A stretch of DNA of 64,000 nucleotides from NCBI RefSeq assembly GCF_000741175.1, contig NZ_JGYS01000005.1:124001-188000 (forward strand), in the 5' to 3' direction. The translations under genes were made by a program, and so were the position numbers. This DNA is from Bifidobacterium callitrichos DSM 23973 (lineage in GTDB: Bacteria > Actinomycetota > Actinomycetes > Actinomycetales > Bifidobacteriaceae). Under the pieces are notes generated by a model that did not search any database, was not told the origin of the DNA, and saw only the letters and a program-made list of their open reading frames with translations. Shown here in pieces: positions 53,138 to 61,999 of this stretch. Position 1 is the first letter of the stretch; each line of letters begins with the position of its first letter.

Positions 53138-53938
53138 TCAGTGGGTGAGGATCTTCGACAGGAAGTCCTTGGCGCGTTCGGTCTTCGGATGGTCGAAGAA
53201 CTCGTCGGGGGTGTTCTCCTCGAGGATCTGGCCGTTGGCCATGAACACGATGCGATCTGCGGCCTTGCGGGCGAAGCCCATCTCGTGGGTCACGCAGATC
53301 ATCGTCATGCCCTCGTGGGCGAGTTCGACCATGACGTCGAGCACCTCGTTGACCATTTCCGGGTCGAGCGCGGAGGTCGGCTCGTCGAAGAGCATGACCT
53401 TCGGACGCATGGCGAGTGCGCGGGCGATGGCGACGCGCTGCTGCTGGCCGCCGGAGAGCTGGGACGGCATCTTGTTCGCCTGACTGTCGACGCCGACGCG
53501 CGCCAGCAGGTCCATGGCGAGCTTCTCGGCCTCCTTCCTGTCCATGTGACGGACCTTGATGGGGGCGAGGGTGACGTTGTCGAGGATCGTCTTGTTGGCG
53601 AACAGGTTGAACGACTGGAACACCATGCCGACCTCGGCGCGCAGGTTCGCGAGCTCGCGACCCTCCTGCGGCAACGCCTTGCCATCGATGCGGATGTCGC
53701 CCGAATCGATGGTCTCGAGGCGGTTGATGGTGCGGCACATGGTGGACTTGCCGGAGCCGGACGGGCCGACGACGACGAGCACCTCGCCCTTGTTGACCGT
53801 GAGGTTGATGTCCTTGAGGACGTGCAGGTCGCCGAAGTGCTTTTCGACGTGGGTCAGTTCGACGAGTGGTCGGCCGGTATCGTTGCCCGGCACCAGCGGC
53901 GCCACGGGGCGCGTTTCTTCTTCTTGCTTTTCTGCCAT
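53138..53938 (-). CDS. Amino-acid ABC transporter ATP-binding protein (GluA-like)
   Basis: 266 residues. Walker [10 protein letters not shown], signature LSGGQQQRV, Walker [16 protein letters not shown] short acidic N-terminus precedes the domain. The ATG at 53938 has no ribosome site but lies about eight bases after a good -10, so the message is probably leaderless. First gene of gluABCD order. Confidence 0.92.
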   Translation of the reverse strand: MAEKQEEETRPVAPLVPGNDTGRPLVELTHVEKHFGDLHVLKDINLTVNKGEVLVVVGPSGSGKSTMCRTINRLETIDSGDIRIDGKALPQEGRELANLRAEVGMVFQSFNLFANKTILDNVTLAPIKVRHMDRKEAEKLAMDLLARVGVDSQANKMPSQLSGGQQQRVAIARALAMRPKVMLFDEPTSALDPEMVNEVLDVMVELAHEGMTMICVTHEMGFARKAADRIVFMANGQILEENTPDEFFDHPKTERAKDFLSKILTH

Positions 53939-53975
53939 AGTCGGGCAGTATAACCATGCTGTGTTACCTGCGTAA
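53939..53975 (-). promoter_or_regulatory. gluA promoter giving a leaderless transcript
   Basis: TTACGC (53975-53970), 17-base spacer, TATACT (53952-53947), then eight bases to the ATG. A transcript starting at the usual distance would begin at or next to the start codon. Confidence 0.7.
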
Positions 53976-54099
53976 CATCCGCCATCCCCCATGCGTTCAC
54001 TATGTGAGACCATCGGCGGACGTCGATCGGGGTGATATGCGAGTGTGATCGCTCACATCCCTTTACTTGCCTGAGACCTCGGCCACGCCGCTCATCTCA

Positions 54100-54654
54100 T
54101 CATGCGGCACGCGGCTTGCCGAGCGTCGGCACGAACGTGACGCCGGGGAGGTCAGCGAAGATCGACCCGTCGACCACGAGCTTCGACGGTCGGATGCCGG
54201 AACCCAGATACAGCTTCGGAATCGACAGGATGTGCTGGTCGACGAGCAGCGGCCATCCCTCTGGCAAGCCGATCGGCGACATGCCGCCCGACTCCATGCC
54301 GGTGGCCTCCACGGCCGCGTCGATCGGCGCGAAGCTCACCTTCGACACCTCGAGCGTGTGCTTGACCACGCCGTTGAGGTCGGCGCGCGTGTCGGCCGTG
54401 ACGAACGCGGCGGCGAACTGCGGCGGCGCCTTGCGGGTCTTGTGCGTGTGGACGACCACCACGTTGCCGGTGATGTTGAACGGGATATCGTACTTCGGGC
54501 ACCACAGGTCGGTGTCCGACTCCTCGTCCGAATTGATCGTCACCCCGAGGATCTTGCTCTCGGGCACGCCCGACGCGACCAGCTCGTTCAACTTGTCGAA
54601 CACCGGCTTGGCGAGCAATGACCCGTCATGCCAGTCCAGAATCTCCAACGCCAT
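54100..54654 (-). CDS. YbaK/EbsC-family aminoacyl-tRNA deacylase
   Basis: 184 residues, editing-domain fold that hydrolyses mischarged tRNAs such as Cys-tRNA(Pro). Family signs: VVVHTHKTRK, KVSFAPIDAAVEATGMESGGMSPIGLP and a C-terminal DGSIFADLPGV. A complete family-length protein, monocistronic. Confidence 0.85.
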   Translation of the reverse strand: MALEILDWHDGSLLAKPVFDKLNELVASGVPESKILGVTINSDEESDTDLWCPKYDIPFNITGNVVVVHTHKTRKAPPQFAAAFVTADTRADLNGVVKHTLEVSKVSFAPIDAAVEATGMESGGMSPIGLPEGWPLLVDQHILSIPKLYLGSGIRPSKLVVDGSIFADLPGVTFVPTLGKPRAA

Positions 54655-54766
54655 ATTTCCCCCTCCATACGCTCATGATGTTGCGCCCAAGCATAACGAC
54701 GGGCCGCCTTGGCACACCGACTTTCCTATAGGGATTGCCTATAGCCGGTTCCCGAGTCGACTCCCC

Positions 54767-54890
54767 TCCATCCACAACCCGCCCACCATCCATCACCTAT
54801 CACCCACTCGTCACTCGCCTATCATCCATACGCAACTCACCATCGCCAGTCCGCAACTCACCAATCACCCATCGCCACCCATCCACCCAC
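54767..54890 (+). repeat. CCATC/CACC low-complexity tract
   Basis: About 120 bases of irregular CATC, CACC, CAACTCACC words, almost devoid of G. It looks like decayed short tandem repeats. It leads directly into element E1. Confidence 0.6.
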
Positions 54891-54891
54891 C

Positions 54892-55059
54892 CATCGCGCG
54901 AACTGGAACCCCATCGCGCGGTGACTTGCCCATGAAGCGGTGAGGTGATTTCAGGAAACGGCGGAATACAGCCGTTTTCCATCACCGCTCCATGGGCAGG
55001 TCACTACTCGATGAGCAAGTCACCGCGTCATGGCCCTCGTAAGGGCTCGATGGGAAGCA
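54892..55059. repeat. Mirror element E, copy 1
   Basis: Units of about 19 bases (consensus CATGAAGCGGTGACTTGCC) start at 54892, 54912 and 54931, then a central hairpin AAACGGC-8-GCCGTTT (54956-54977), then three inverted units ending near 55032. Similarity to copy 2 continues to about 55059. The copies are offset by exactly 1620 bases. Confidence 0.85.
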
Positions 55060-55349
55060 TCGGACTCGCGTTCCTCGGCGATCCACGCCGAGACCTGAAC
55101 ATATCCACCCGGATACGTGTCGACGACGGTCACGTTGTGCGAGACGACATGCCGGCGCGAGAAGACGACGCATCGCCCGCAGGTGCGATCGATGAGCGTC
55201 GCGTCGTGCGAGACGACGATGCCGTTGTCGTCGAGCACCGCGCTCCAGCCGGTCGGGAACGATACGTTGACACTGTCGAACAACGGTTCCGGCGCGTTCG
55301 GATAGGTGAAGGCGATGCCGTTGAGGGTGAGAATCGATGGTTGTTGCAT
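55020..55349 (-). pseudogene. ABC-F ATPase remnant with internal deletion
   Basis: The first 45 residues (ILTLNGIAFTYPNAPEPLFD ... GWSAVL) are those of an ABC-F ATPase up to the P-loop. Then DDNGI runs straight into IVVSHDATLIDRTCGRCVVF, which belongs after Walker B in such proteins. So Walker A, signature and Walker B are gone. It continues through YPGGYVQVSAWIAEERE and ends inside element E1. Non-functional as an ATPase. The deletion may have used the repeated GGCATCGT-like sequence. Confidence 0.75.
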
Positions 55350-55464
55350 GAGTCGCGCGGCATTCGGTTGTCTTCCGTCTCCACGATCCACATCGGGAGA
55401 GGCTTATGCACATCATCGATTCGGTCATTCGACACGTCCGTCTCGGACAACTATCCTCTCCCAC

Positions 55465-56415
55465 ATGAACGGTTACAACGCGGTGCCGCAGAACGGCGAG
55501 GTACGCGACTACGTGCGCAATGGACTCGACGCGCAGGCGACGGCAAAGCTCTCGCAATGCTGGGAGCTCATGTCCCGTTTCCGTACCGACAGGAAGGTCT
55601 GGTTCTCATTGCATACCGCGCTCGAGCTGTGCAGGATCGAAAGGCCGCAACGCAGCACGCTGCCGAACAGCAGCTTCTACGTCACCGTGAGAAAAGGCAA
55701 ACAGCGATCGACCTTCGCCGATGTATCGTTCCACATATGGGATCAGCCGTTCAGGGTGCATACGTTCCCCAATGGAGTGTCCTGCATGCATCCCATCGAC
55801 GTATGGATACAGTTCGCACAATATCTGAACGTCGACGAGCTGATCGTCCTGCTCGAGGCGATCAGCAGACGATGCAGATATCCGATCGACGCCTTCACCA
55901 ACCGATTACCGGCGTTTCGCAGAATCGTGGGACGCAAACGGTGTGAGGCGGCGCTTCACATCGCCCAATCGTCGGATTCGGTTCAGGAGACTCGCGCACG
56001 ACTCGCCCTGCTTCGATTTGGCCTGTCCGCGCCGACCATCCTGCACGTCATCGTCGATCCGGTCAACAACGCACGATATACGGTCGATATGGCGTATCCG
56101 CAAGGCAAGGTCGCCATCGAATACGACGGCGACCATCATCGCCGGTTTCGGGCCCAGTACGTGCGGGACCAGCAGAAGCGCCGGCGTCTGCGTCAGATGG
56201 GATGGACCGTCATCGAAGTGTTCGCCGATGATCTGCTGACCGAAACAGTTCAGCGTGATTTCGCGCAGCAGGTCGCCGACGCATTGAAAACGCCCCTGCC
56301 GGGAAGACCTCAACTCGCATATCGGGCACTTACCGACCCGAAACTCGCCATACACGCGCGCAAGGGCGAGTATGCAAGAGCGACCCGGGCGCGGGGAAAC
56401 GCACGCGGGAGGTGA
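55465..56415 (+). CDS. DUF559-type protein with PD-(D/E)XK nuclease-like C-terminus
   Basis: 316 residues from the ATG at 55465. N-terminal helical part (AbiEi-antitoxin-like region in relatives), C-terminal VSR-like domain: ETRARLALLRFGL, VDMAYPQGKVAIEYDGDHHR, then LRQMGWTVIEVFADDLL. Glu, Asp and Glu positions fit the PD-(D/E)XK core. Such genes are common singletons in Actinobacteria; role unproven. It sits between two direct copies of element E beside a broken ABC-F gene. Confidence 0.78.
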   Translation: MNGYNAVPQNGEVRDYVRNGLDAQATAKLSQCWELMSRFRTDRKVWFSLHTALELCRIERPQRSTLPNSSFYVTVRKGKQRSTFADVSFHIWDQPFRVHTFPNGVSCMHPIDVWIQFAQYLNVDELIVLLEAISRRCRYPIDAFTNRLPAFRRIVGRKRCEAALHIAQSSDSVQETRARLALLRFGLSAPTILHVIVDPVNNARYTVDMAYPQGKVAIEYDGDHHRRFRAQYVRDQQKRRRLRQMGWTVIEVFADDLLTETVQRDFAQQVADALKTPLPGRPQLAYRALTDPKLAIHARKGEYARATRARGNARGR

Positions 56416-56473
56416 TGGCACGGCGTGTCGTGCATCCGTCGCCCGACGATCACATAGCGTGATGGCCCCGACC

Positions 56474-56512
56474 GGCGACCAAGACCAGTTACACTTACCG
56501 AGACACTCCCCC
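56474..56512 (+). repeat. Dispersed motif M, copy 2
   Basis: GGCGACCAAGACCAG followed by a similar tail ending in CCCCC, matching 15086-15125. It immediately precedes element E2. Confidence 0.7.
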
Positions 56513-56679
56513 ATCGCGCGATCTCGTTCCCCATGAAGCAGTGACTTTCCCATGAAGCGGTGAGGCGTTTTTGAGAAACGGCGGAATAAAGCCGTTTTTC
56601 ATCACCGCTTCATGGACAGGTCACTACTTCATGGGCAAGTCACCGCGTCATGGGCACTCCAAGGACTCGATGGGGATGT
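56512..56679. repeat. Mirror element E, copy 2
   Basis: Same layout as copy 1: units at 56512, 56532 and 56551, hairpin AAACGGC-8-GCCGTTT at 56576-56597, inverted units at 56602, 56621 and 56640. Some substitutions differ between the copies. Similarity extends to the CTCGATGGGG near 56674, which in copy 1 belongs to the ABC-F remnant. Confidence 0.85.
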
Positions 56680-56684
56680 GAGTA

Positions 56685-57030
56685 AAAGGGTTTAGGGATG
56701 GGGGGTGACAGTGTGACAGGAGGTAATGGAAAGTAACGGGAGATGAAGGGAGATAACAGGAGTAACGAAGTAACGAAGTACGGGAGGAGATGGTAACTGT
56801 GCAGGGTAACGGGGTAACGAGGTAACAGGAGGAGATGGTGACTGTGCAAAGTGACGGGAAGTAGCAGGAGGTAACGAAGGCAACGAAAGCAACAGAAGGT
56901 AACGAGGGTAACAGGAGGTGCGAAGGAGGCATACGAGGAGGCATACGAGGAGGCATACGAGGAGGCATACGAGGAGGCATACGAGGAGGCATACGAGGAG
57001 GCATACGAGGAGGCATACGAGGAGGCATAC
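56685..57030 (+). repeat. Purine-rich tract with nine 12-bp tandem repeats
   Basis: A G/A-rich strand with degenerate GGTAACGAGGTAACAGGAGG words, ending in nine copies of the 12-mer GAGGAGGCATAC (GCATAC at 56929 and every 12 bases to 57025). Frames in it encode only repetitive peptides and are rejected. Confidence 0.85.
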
Positions 57031-57031
57031 G

Positions 57032-57070
57032 AAAAAGGTGAGGCCATGCACTATGCATGACCTCACCTTT
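57032..57070 (-). terminator. aspS terminator
   Basis: Stem AAAGGTGAGGCCATGCA with one mismatch and a CTA loop. On the minus strand it is followed by a T run (TTTTTC). Confidence 0.88.
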
Positions 57071-57092
57071 CATTCCCTAATGGCGAAACGGA

Positions 57093-58892
57093 TCAGTCCT
57101 GATCCTCGTCCGGGTCGTAGTCGACGCCGGTCTCGGCACGCTGCTCGGCCGAGATCGGGGCCGGGGCGCCGGTCAGCGGGTCACGGCCGCCACCGGCCTT
57201 CGGGAAGGCGATGACGTCGCGGATCGAGTCGGCGCCGGCGAGGATCGACACGGTGCGATCCCAGCCGAGGGCGATGCCCGCGTGCGGCGGGGCGCCGTAC
57301 TTGAAGGCGTCGAGCAGGAAGCCGAACTTCTCCTGAGCCTCCTCGGAGCCAATGCCGAGGACGTTCAGGACGCGATCCTGGATGTCGTCGCGGTGGATAC
57401 GCACGGAGCCGCCGCCCATCTCCTCGCCGTTGCAGACGATGTCGTAGGAGTCGGACATGGCGTGCTCGGGATCCTTGTCGAACTTGTCGATCCAGTCCTT
57501 GCTCGGCATGGTGAACGGGTGGTGCATGGAGGTCCACTTGGAGTGGCCGACCGCCACGTCGTCGTCATCCGGATCGTCGGTGGGCTTGAACAGCGGGAAG
57601 TCGACGACCCACGTGAAGGCGAACTTCTTCGGATCGAGCAGGCCCTCACGGCGGGCGAGCTCGACTCGCACGGCGCCCAGCAGCAGCTGGGAGGACTCGC
57701 GGGAGCCGGCGGCGAAGAACACGGCGTCGCCGTTCTCGGCGCCGACGGCCTCCTTGAGGCCGTTGCGCTCCTCCTCGGACAGGTTCTTGGCGACGGGTCC
57801 CTTGAGCTCGCCGTCATCGGCGAAGGACACGTACGCAAGACCCTTGGCGCCGCGCTGCTTGGCCCACTCCTGCCATGCGTCGAACTGGCGACGCGGCGTG
57901 GAGGCGCCGCCCTTGAACAGGACCGCGCCCACGTACGGGGCCTGGAACACGCGGAACGGCGTGCCCTTGAAGTAGTCGGTGAGCTCGACGAGCGGGTTGC
58001 CGAAGCGCAGATCCGGCTTGTCGGAGCCGTACTTGTCCATCGCGTCCTGCCAGGTGATGCGCGGCAGCGGCAGCGTGACCTCGTAGCCTGCGGACTTCCA
58101 GATGGCGGCGATGACCTTCTCGGCCATGGCCATGACGTCCTCCTGATCGACGAACGCCATCTCCATGTCGAGCTGGGTGAACTCGGGCTGGCGGTCGGCG
58201 CGGAAGTCCTCGTCGCGGTAGCAGCGGGCCAGCTGGTAGTAGCGCTCGACGCCGGAGACCATGAGCAGCTGCTTCAGGAGCTGCGGGGACTGCGGCAGCG
58301 CGTACCAGGAGCCGGGCACGAGACGGGCCGGCACGACGAAGTCGCGCGCGCCCTCCGGGGTGGACTTGATGAAGGTCGGGGTCTCGACCTCGGTGAAGTC
58401 CATCTCCTCGAGCGCGTGGCGGGCGGCCTTGGTCATGTCGGAGCGCAGCTTGAGGTTGTACTGCATGGACGGGCGGCGCAGGTCGAGGTAGCGGTACTTG
58501 AGACGCACGTCCTCGCCGGGCAGCTTGTTCTCGGACTCGTTCTCGAGGGCGGTGGACACCTGGAACGGCAGCGCGTCGGCCTTGGCGAGGATCTCGATGT
58601 TCTCGGCCACGACCTCGATCTTGCCGGTGGCCAGATGGGTGTTCTCGTTGCCGTCCGGGCGCAGGCGGACCTCGCCGGTGACGCGGATGACGAACTCGCT
58701 ACGCAGCGGGCGGGCCACCTCCTCGTCGTAGATGACGACCTGCACGAGACCGGTGGAATCGCGAAGATCGATGAAGGCGACGCCGCCGTGGTCGCGACGA
58801 CGGTCGACCCAACCGGCAAGGGTGACCTTCTGACCGACCAGGGCCTCGGTGACCTCGGTCGCATGGTGTGTTCTGTAAGCCGTCTGGCTCAT
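57093..58892 (-). CDS. aspS: Aspartyl-tRNA synthetase
   Basis: 599 residues, class IIb synthetase: OB-fold anticodon domain ([23 protein letters not shown]), motif 2 around [18 protein letters not shown], bacterial insertion domain, motif 3 [13 protein letters not shown]. Whether it also charges tRNA-Asn depends on GatCAB elsewhere. Ribosome site GAAAGAGGAAGC. It is 81 bases downstream of hisS and probably in one transcript. Confidence 0.96.
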   Translation of the reverse strand: MSQTAYRTHHATEVTEALVGQKVTLAGWVDRRRDHGGVAFIDLRDSTGLVQVVIYDEEVARPLRSEFVIRVTGEVRLRPDGNENTHLATGKIEVVAENIEILAKADALPFQVSTALENESENKLPGEDVRLKYRYLDLRRPSMQYNLKLRSDMTKAARHALEEMDFTEVETPTFIKSTPEGARDFVVPARLVPGSWYALPQSPQLLKQLLMVSGVERYYQLARCYRDEDFRADRQPEFTQLDMEMAFVDQEDVMAMAEKVIAAIWKSAGYEVTLPLPRITWQDAMDKYGSDKPDLRFGNPLVELTDYFKGTPFRVFQAPYVGAVLFKGGASTPRRQFDAWQEWAKQRGAKGLAYVSFADDGELKGPVAKNLSEEERNGLKEAVGAENGDAVFFAAGSRESSQLLLGAVRVELARREGLLDPKKFAFTWVVDFPLFKPTDDPDDDDVAVGHSKWTSMHHPFTMPSKDWIDKFDKDPEHAMSDSYDIVCNGEEMGGGSVRIHRDDIQDRVLNVLGIGSEEAQEKFGFLLDAFKYGAPPHAGIALGWDRTVSILAGADSIRDVIAFPKAGGGRDPLTGAPAPISAEQRAETGVDYDPDEDQD

Positions 58893-58973
58893 GCTTCCTC
58901 TTTCAGTGATTCAGTTTTCAGTGATCACAATGTTGGTTTTTCCGCCGCGCGCAGGGCACGGAGACATGAAAAA

Positions 58974-60353
58974 TCAGCCAATGACAACGGTTTGCCGGGC
59001 ATTAACAGTATCCGGCTCCCACGACGTGGCGTCGGCCGTGGCCTGATCGCCGGTGACGATGTTCTTGACCTCGTCTCCCGCGCCCTCCTGACCGGGGAAC
59101 CACACGTAGGGGATGCCGAGCTTGTCGGCGTACTTGATCTGCTTGCCGAGCTTGGCCGCGGTGGGCGCCACGTCGGCGGCGATGCCGCGCGAACGCAGCT
59201 CTGCCGCGATCCGGTTGGACGCGGCGCGATCGGCCTCGTCCCACACGGCCACGAGCACGCTGGCCGGGGAGACGCGGCTGGCGTGCGCGCCCGCGGTGTG
59301 CAGCATGTAGCTGACGAGTCGGCTCAGGCCGATGGACAGGCCGACGCCCGGGTACTTGCGGCTGCCCTGCGAGGCGAGGTTGTCGTAGCGTCCGCCGGAG
59401 CAGATCGAGCCGAGGGAGGCGGCGCCGTCGAGGAACGTCTCGTAGACGGAGCCGGTGTAGTAGTCGAGTCCGCGCGCGATCTTCAGATCGGCGATCACGG
59501 AGCCGGGGCGGATGGCCGCGGCCTCGTCGACGATCATCGCGAGCGTGGCGAGGCCCTCGCGGGCCAGCGCGTACGCCTCGGAGTCGGTGGCGATGCCGTG
59601 CGACGCGCACAGGGCGTCGAACCGGGAGGAGAGCTCGGCGCCGTCGGCGGCGGTCAGCTCGGCCAGTTCGAGGCAGGCACGGGCCTGCGACTCGTCCGCG
59701 CCGCAGTTCTCGACGAGCAGACGGGACACCTCGTCGGCGCCGATCTTGTCGAGCTTGTCGATCTCGCGCAGCACGCCCTCGATGTCGGTCAGGCCCAGTC
59801 CGCGGTAGAAGCCCTCGGACAGCTTGCGGTTGTTCGCGTGCACGGTGGCCTTGGGCAGGCCGAACGCGCGCAGGCGCTCGAGCGCGGAGACCATGACCAG
59901 CGGCAGCTCGACCTCGTAGTGGTCGGGCAGCTCGCCGGCGCCGATCACGTCGATGTCGGCCTGGACGAACTCGCGGAAGCGGCCCTCCTGCGGGCGCTCG
60001 CCACGCCAGACCTTCTGGATCTGCCACCGCTTGAACGGGAACGCCAGCTGGCCGGAGTGCTCGACCACGTACCGGCTCAGCGGCACGGTCAGATCGAAGT
60101 GCAGGCCGAGCCGCTCCTCGATCGGAGTGTCGGATTCATGCCCGACCTCCTGCAGACGGGACAGCAGGTAGATCTCCTTGCTGGTCTCGCCCTTCTTCAG
60201 CAGCGATGCCCCGGTTTCCACGGCACGAGTCTCGATGCCGAGGAAGCCGTTGAGCTCGAAAACTTCACGGAGCGTGTCGATGACACGCTGCTCCACAACG
60301 CGTTCAGAGGGGAGCCACTCTGGAAATCCTGATATTGATGCGCCTTTAGCCAC
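58974..60353 (-). CDS. hisS: Histidyl-tRNA synthetase
   Basis: 459 residues from the GTG at 60353 (VAKGASISGFPEWLPSERVV). The frame is open further upstream but that part overlaps the divergent gene and is not conserved-looking. Motif 2 is QKVWRGERPQEGRFREFVQAD, the His signatures are ARGLDYYTGSVYE and SGGRYDNL, followed by the anticodon domain. No ribosome site; AT-rich TATTATATT lies close upstream, so a leaderless message is possible. Confidence 0.95.
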   Translation of the reverse strand: MAKGASISGFPEWLPSERVVEQRVIDTLREVFELNGFLGIETRAVETGASLLKKGETSKEIYLLSRLQEVGHESDTPIEERLGLHFDLTVPLSRYVVEHSGQLAFPFKRWQIQKVWRGERPQEGRFREFVQADIDVIGAGELPDHYEVELPLVMVSALERLRAFGLPKATVHANNRKLSEGFYRGLGLTDIEGVLREIDKLDKIGADEVSRLLVENCGADESQARACLELAELTAADGAELSSRFDALCASHGIATDSEAYALAREGLATLAMIVDEAAAIRPGSVIADLKIARGLDYYTGSVYETFLDGAASLGSICSGGRYDNLASQGSRKYPGVGLSIGLSRLVSYMLHTAGAHASRVSPASVLVAVWDEADRAASNRIAAELRSRGIAADVAPTAAKLGKQIKYADKLGIPYVWFPGQEGAGDEVKNIVTGDQATADATSWEPDTVNARQTVVIG

Positions 60354-60453
60354 GAAATCAATATAATAGGTGAGGGTTGCGTCAACGTTGTGGAATTCCT
60401 CCATGACGTAGGGACGTACACCGCACATACTTCCAAGCTGTAAGGAGCTGGCC

Positions 60454-61872
60454 ATGGCCGACGAAAACGCCACCGAACCCGTGAACACCACCGAGACGAC
60501 CGAGCAGGCAGTGAAGCCCGCTGCGCCCAAGCCGAGCGCCATGCCGAAACCGCATGCGCCCTCCCCGGCCGCCTTTGCGAAGAAGGCTCCGGCCGCGCAT
60601 GTCGCCGCCCCCTCCCCCGCCGGGTTCTCGGAGGCGGACATCAAGCAGGCCGAGACCTTCGGCCGCGTGGACGACAACGGCACCGTGTTCGTCAAGGAGG
60701 GCGAGTCCGAGCGCGAGGTCGGCCAGTTCCCGGACGTCTCCAAGGAGGAGGCGCTGGCGCTGTACGCCCGTCGCTATCTGGATCTCAAGGCCAAGCTCGA
60801 CACGCTCGAGGCGCGCCTGAAGTCCAAGAACATCAAGCCGCGCGAGATCGACGACTCGATCAAGATGCTCGCCGAGGAGACCGAGGCCCCGGCCGTCGTG
60901 GGCGACATCTCCTCCCTCAAGGCCCAGTTCGAGGCGCTCAAGACCGCCGGCGAGGCCAAGAAGGCCGAGATCTCGGAGGCGCGCAAGGCCGCCATGGCCA
61001 AGGCCATCGAGGGCCGCACCGCCATCGTCGAGAAGGCCGAGGCGCTGGCCGCCTCGCTGGGCGAGAACACGAACTGGCGTTCCACCGCCGACAAGTTCCG
61101 TGCCCTGTTCGACGAGTGGCAGGCCCACCAGCGCAACAACGTGCGCATCGACAAGAAGGACGCCGACGAGCTGTGGAAGCGCTTCTCCGCCGCGCGCACC
61201 ACGTTCAACCAGGGACGTCGCAAGTGGGCCCAGGCGCGCGACAACGAGCGCAAGGAGGCCCGCACCGTCAAGGAGGAGATCATCAAGGAGGCGAACGAGC
61301 TCAAGGACTCGACCGCCTGGGGTGAGACCTCCCACAGGTTCCAGGAGCTGATGGATCGCTGGAAGCAGGCGGGCCGTGCCGGCCGCAACGAGGACGACGA
61401 GCTGTGGGCACAGTTCCGCGAGGCCGCCGACGCGTTCTTCAACGCGCGTCAGGCCGATCGCGATCAGATCTCCGCCGACGAGAAGCAGAACCTCGCCGCC
61501 AAGGAGGAGCTGCTCGTCAAGGCCGAGGCGCTGGTCCCCGTCGCCGACGAGAAGGCCGCCAAGCACGCCCGTCAGGAGCTGGCGAAGATCCAGGAGGAGT
61601 GGGATCAGATCGGCTACGTGCCGCGTGACGACATGCGCCGCATCGAGGGCCGTCTCGACGCCGTCGACAAGCAGATCAAGGCCGTCGAGGACGCCGCATG
61701 GAAGCAGTCCGATCCTGAGGCCGACGCCCGCAAGTCGAGCTTCGAGGAGCAGCTCAACGCGCAGCTGGCCGAGCTCGATCAGAAGATCGCCGCCGAGTCG
61801 GATCCGAAGAAGAAGGCCAAGCTGGAGGCCGAGAAGGCCACCAAGGAGCAGTGGCTCAACGCGGTGAAGTGA
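60454..61872 (+). CDS. DUF349 coiled-coil protein
   Basis: 472 residues: Ala/Pro/Lys-rich N-terminus (1-65), then three or more DUF349 units of about 75 residues, each with a W...F or F..L...W pattern (FRALFDEWQAH, WKRFSAARTTF, FQELMDRWKQAGRAGRNEDD, LWAQFREAADAFF), and a charged C-terminal coil. Conserved in Actinobacteria, with no firm function. Ribosome site AAGGAG. Divergent from hisS. Confidence 0.9.
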   Translation: MADENATEPVNTTETTEQAVKPAAPKPSAMPKPHAPSPAAFAKKAPAAHVAAPSPAGFSEADIKQAETFGRVDDNGTVFVKEGESEREVGQFPDVSKEEALALYARRYLDLKAKLDTLEARLKSKNIKPREIDDSIKMLAEETEAPAVVGDISSLKAQFEALKTAGEAKKAEISEARKAAMAKAIEGRTAIVEKAEALAASLGENTNWRSTADKFRALFDEWQAHQRNNVRIDKKDADELWKRFSAARTTFNQGRRKWAQARDNERKEARTVKEEIIKEANELKDSTAWGETSHRFQELMDRWKQAGRAGRNEDDELWAQFREAADAFFNARQADRDQISADEKQNLAAKEELLVKAEALVPVADEKAAKHARQELAKIQEEWDQIGYVPRDDMRRIEGRLDAVDKQIKAVEDAAWKQSDPEADARKSSFEEQLNAQLAELDQKIAAESDPKKKAKLEAEKATKEQWLNAVK

Positions 61873-61880
61873 TGTCCGGC

Positions 61881-61959
61881 ATCACACGATCAATCGTGTG
61901 ATCACAGGTTCGCCAAGACGAATGGCCGGTCGGCGTAGGATGCGCCGACCGGCCATTCG
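61881..61959. terminator. Two hairpins between the DUF349 gene and the coiled-coil gene
   Basis: First ATCACACGAT-CA-ATCGTGTGAT (61881-61902). Then a perfect 17-bp stem CGAATGGCCGGTCGGCG with a seven-base loop (61919-61959). It probably serves both convergent genes. Confidence 0.85.
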
Positions 61960-61999
61960 TCGTTTCGGATGTCGTCTCGGAAGATGTCGTTTCGGAAGG

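Noticed and set aside
56640-57047. Frames encoding ASSY or MPPR repeats
   Set aside because: Direct translation of the 12-bp tandem array in frames kept open by the repeat length.
57282-60332. 1016-residue plus-strand frame over aspS and hisS
   Set aside because: Both synthetases are complete on the other strand; this frame has no recognisable motif.
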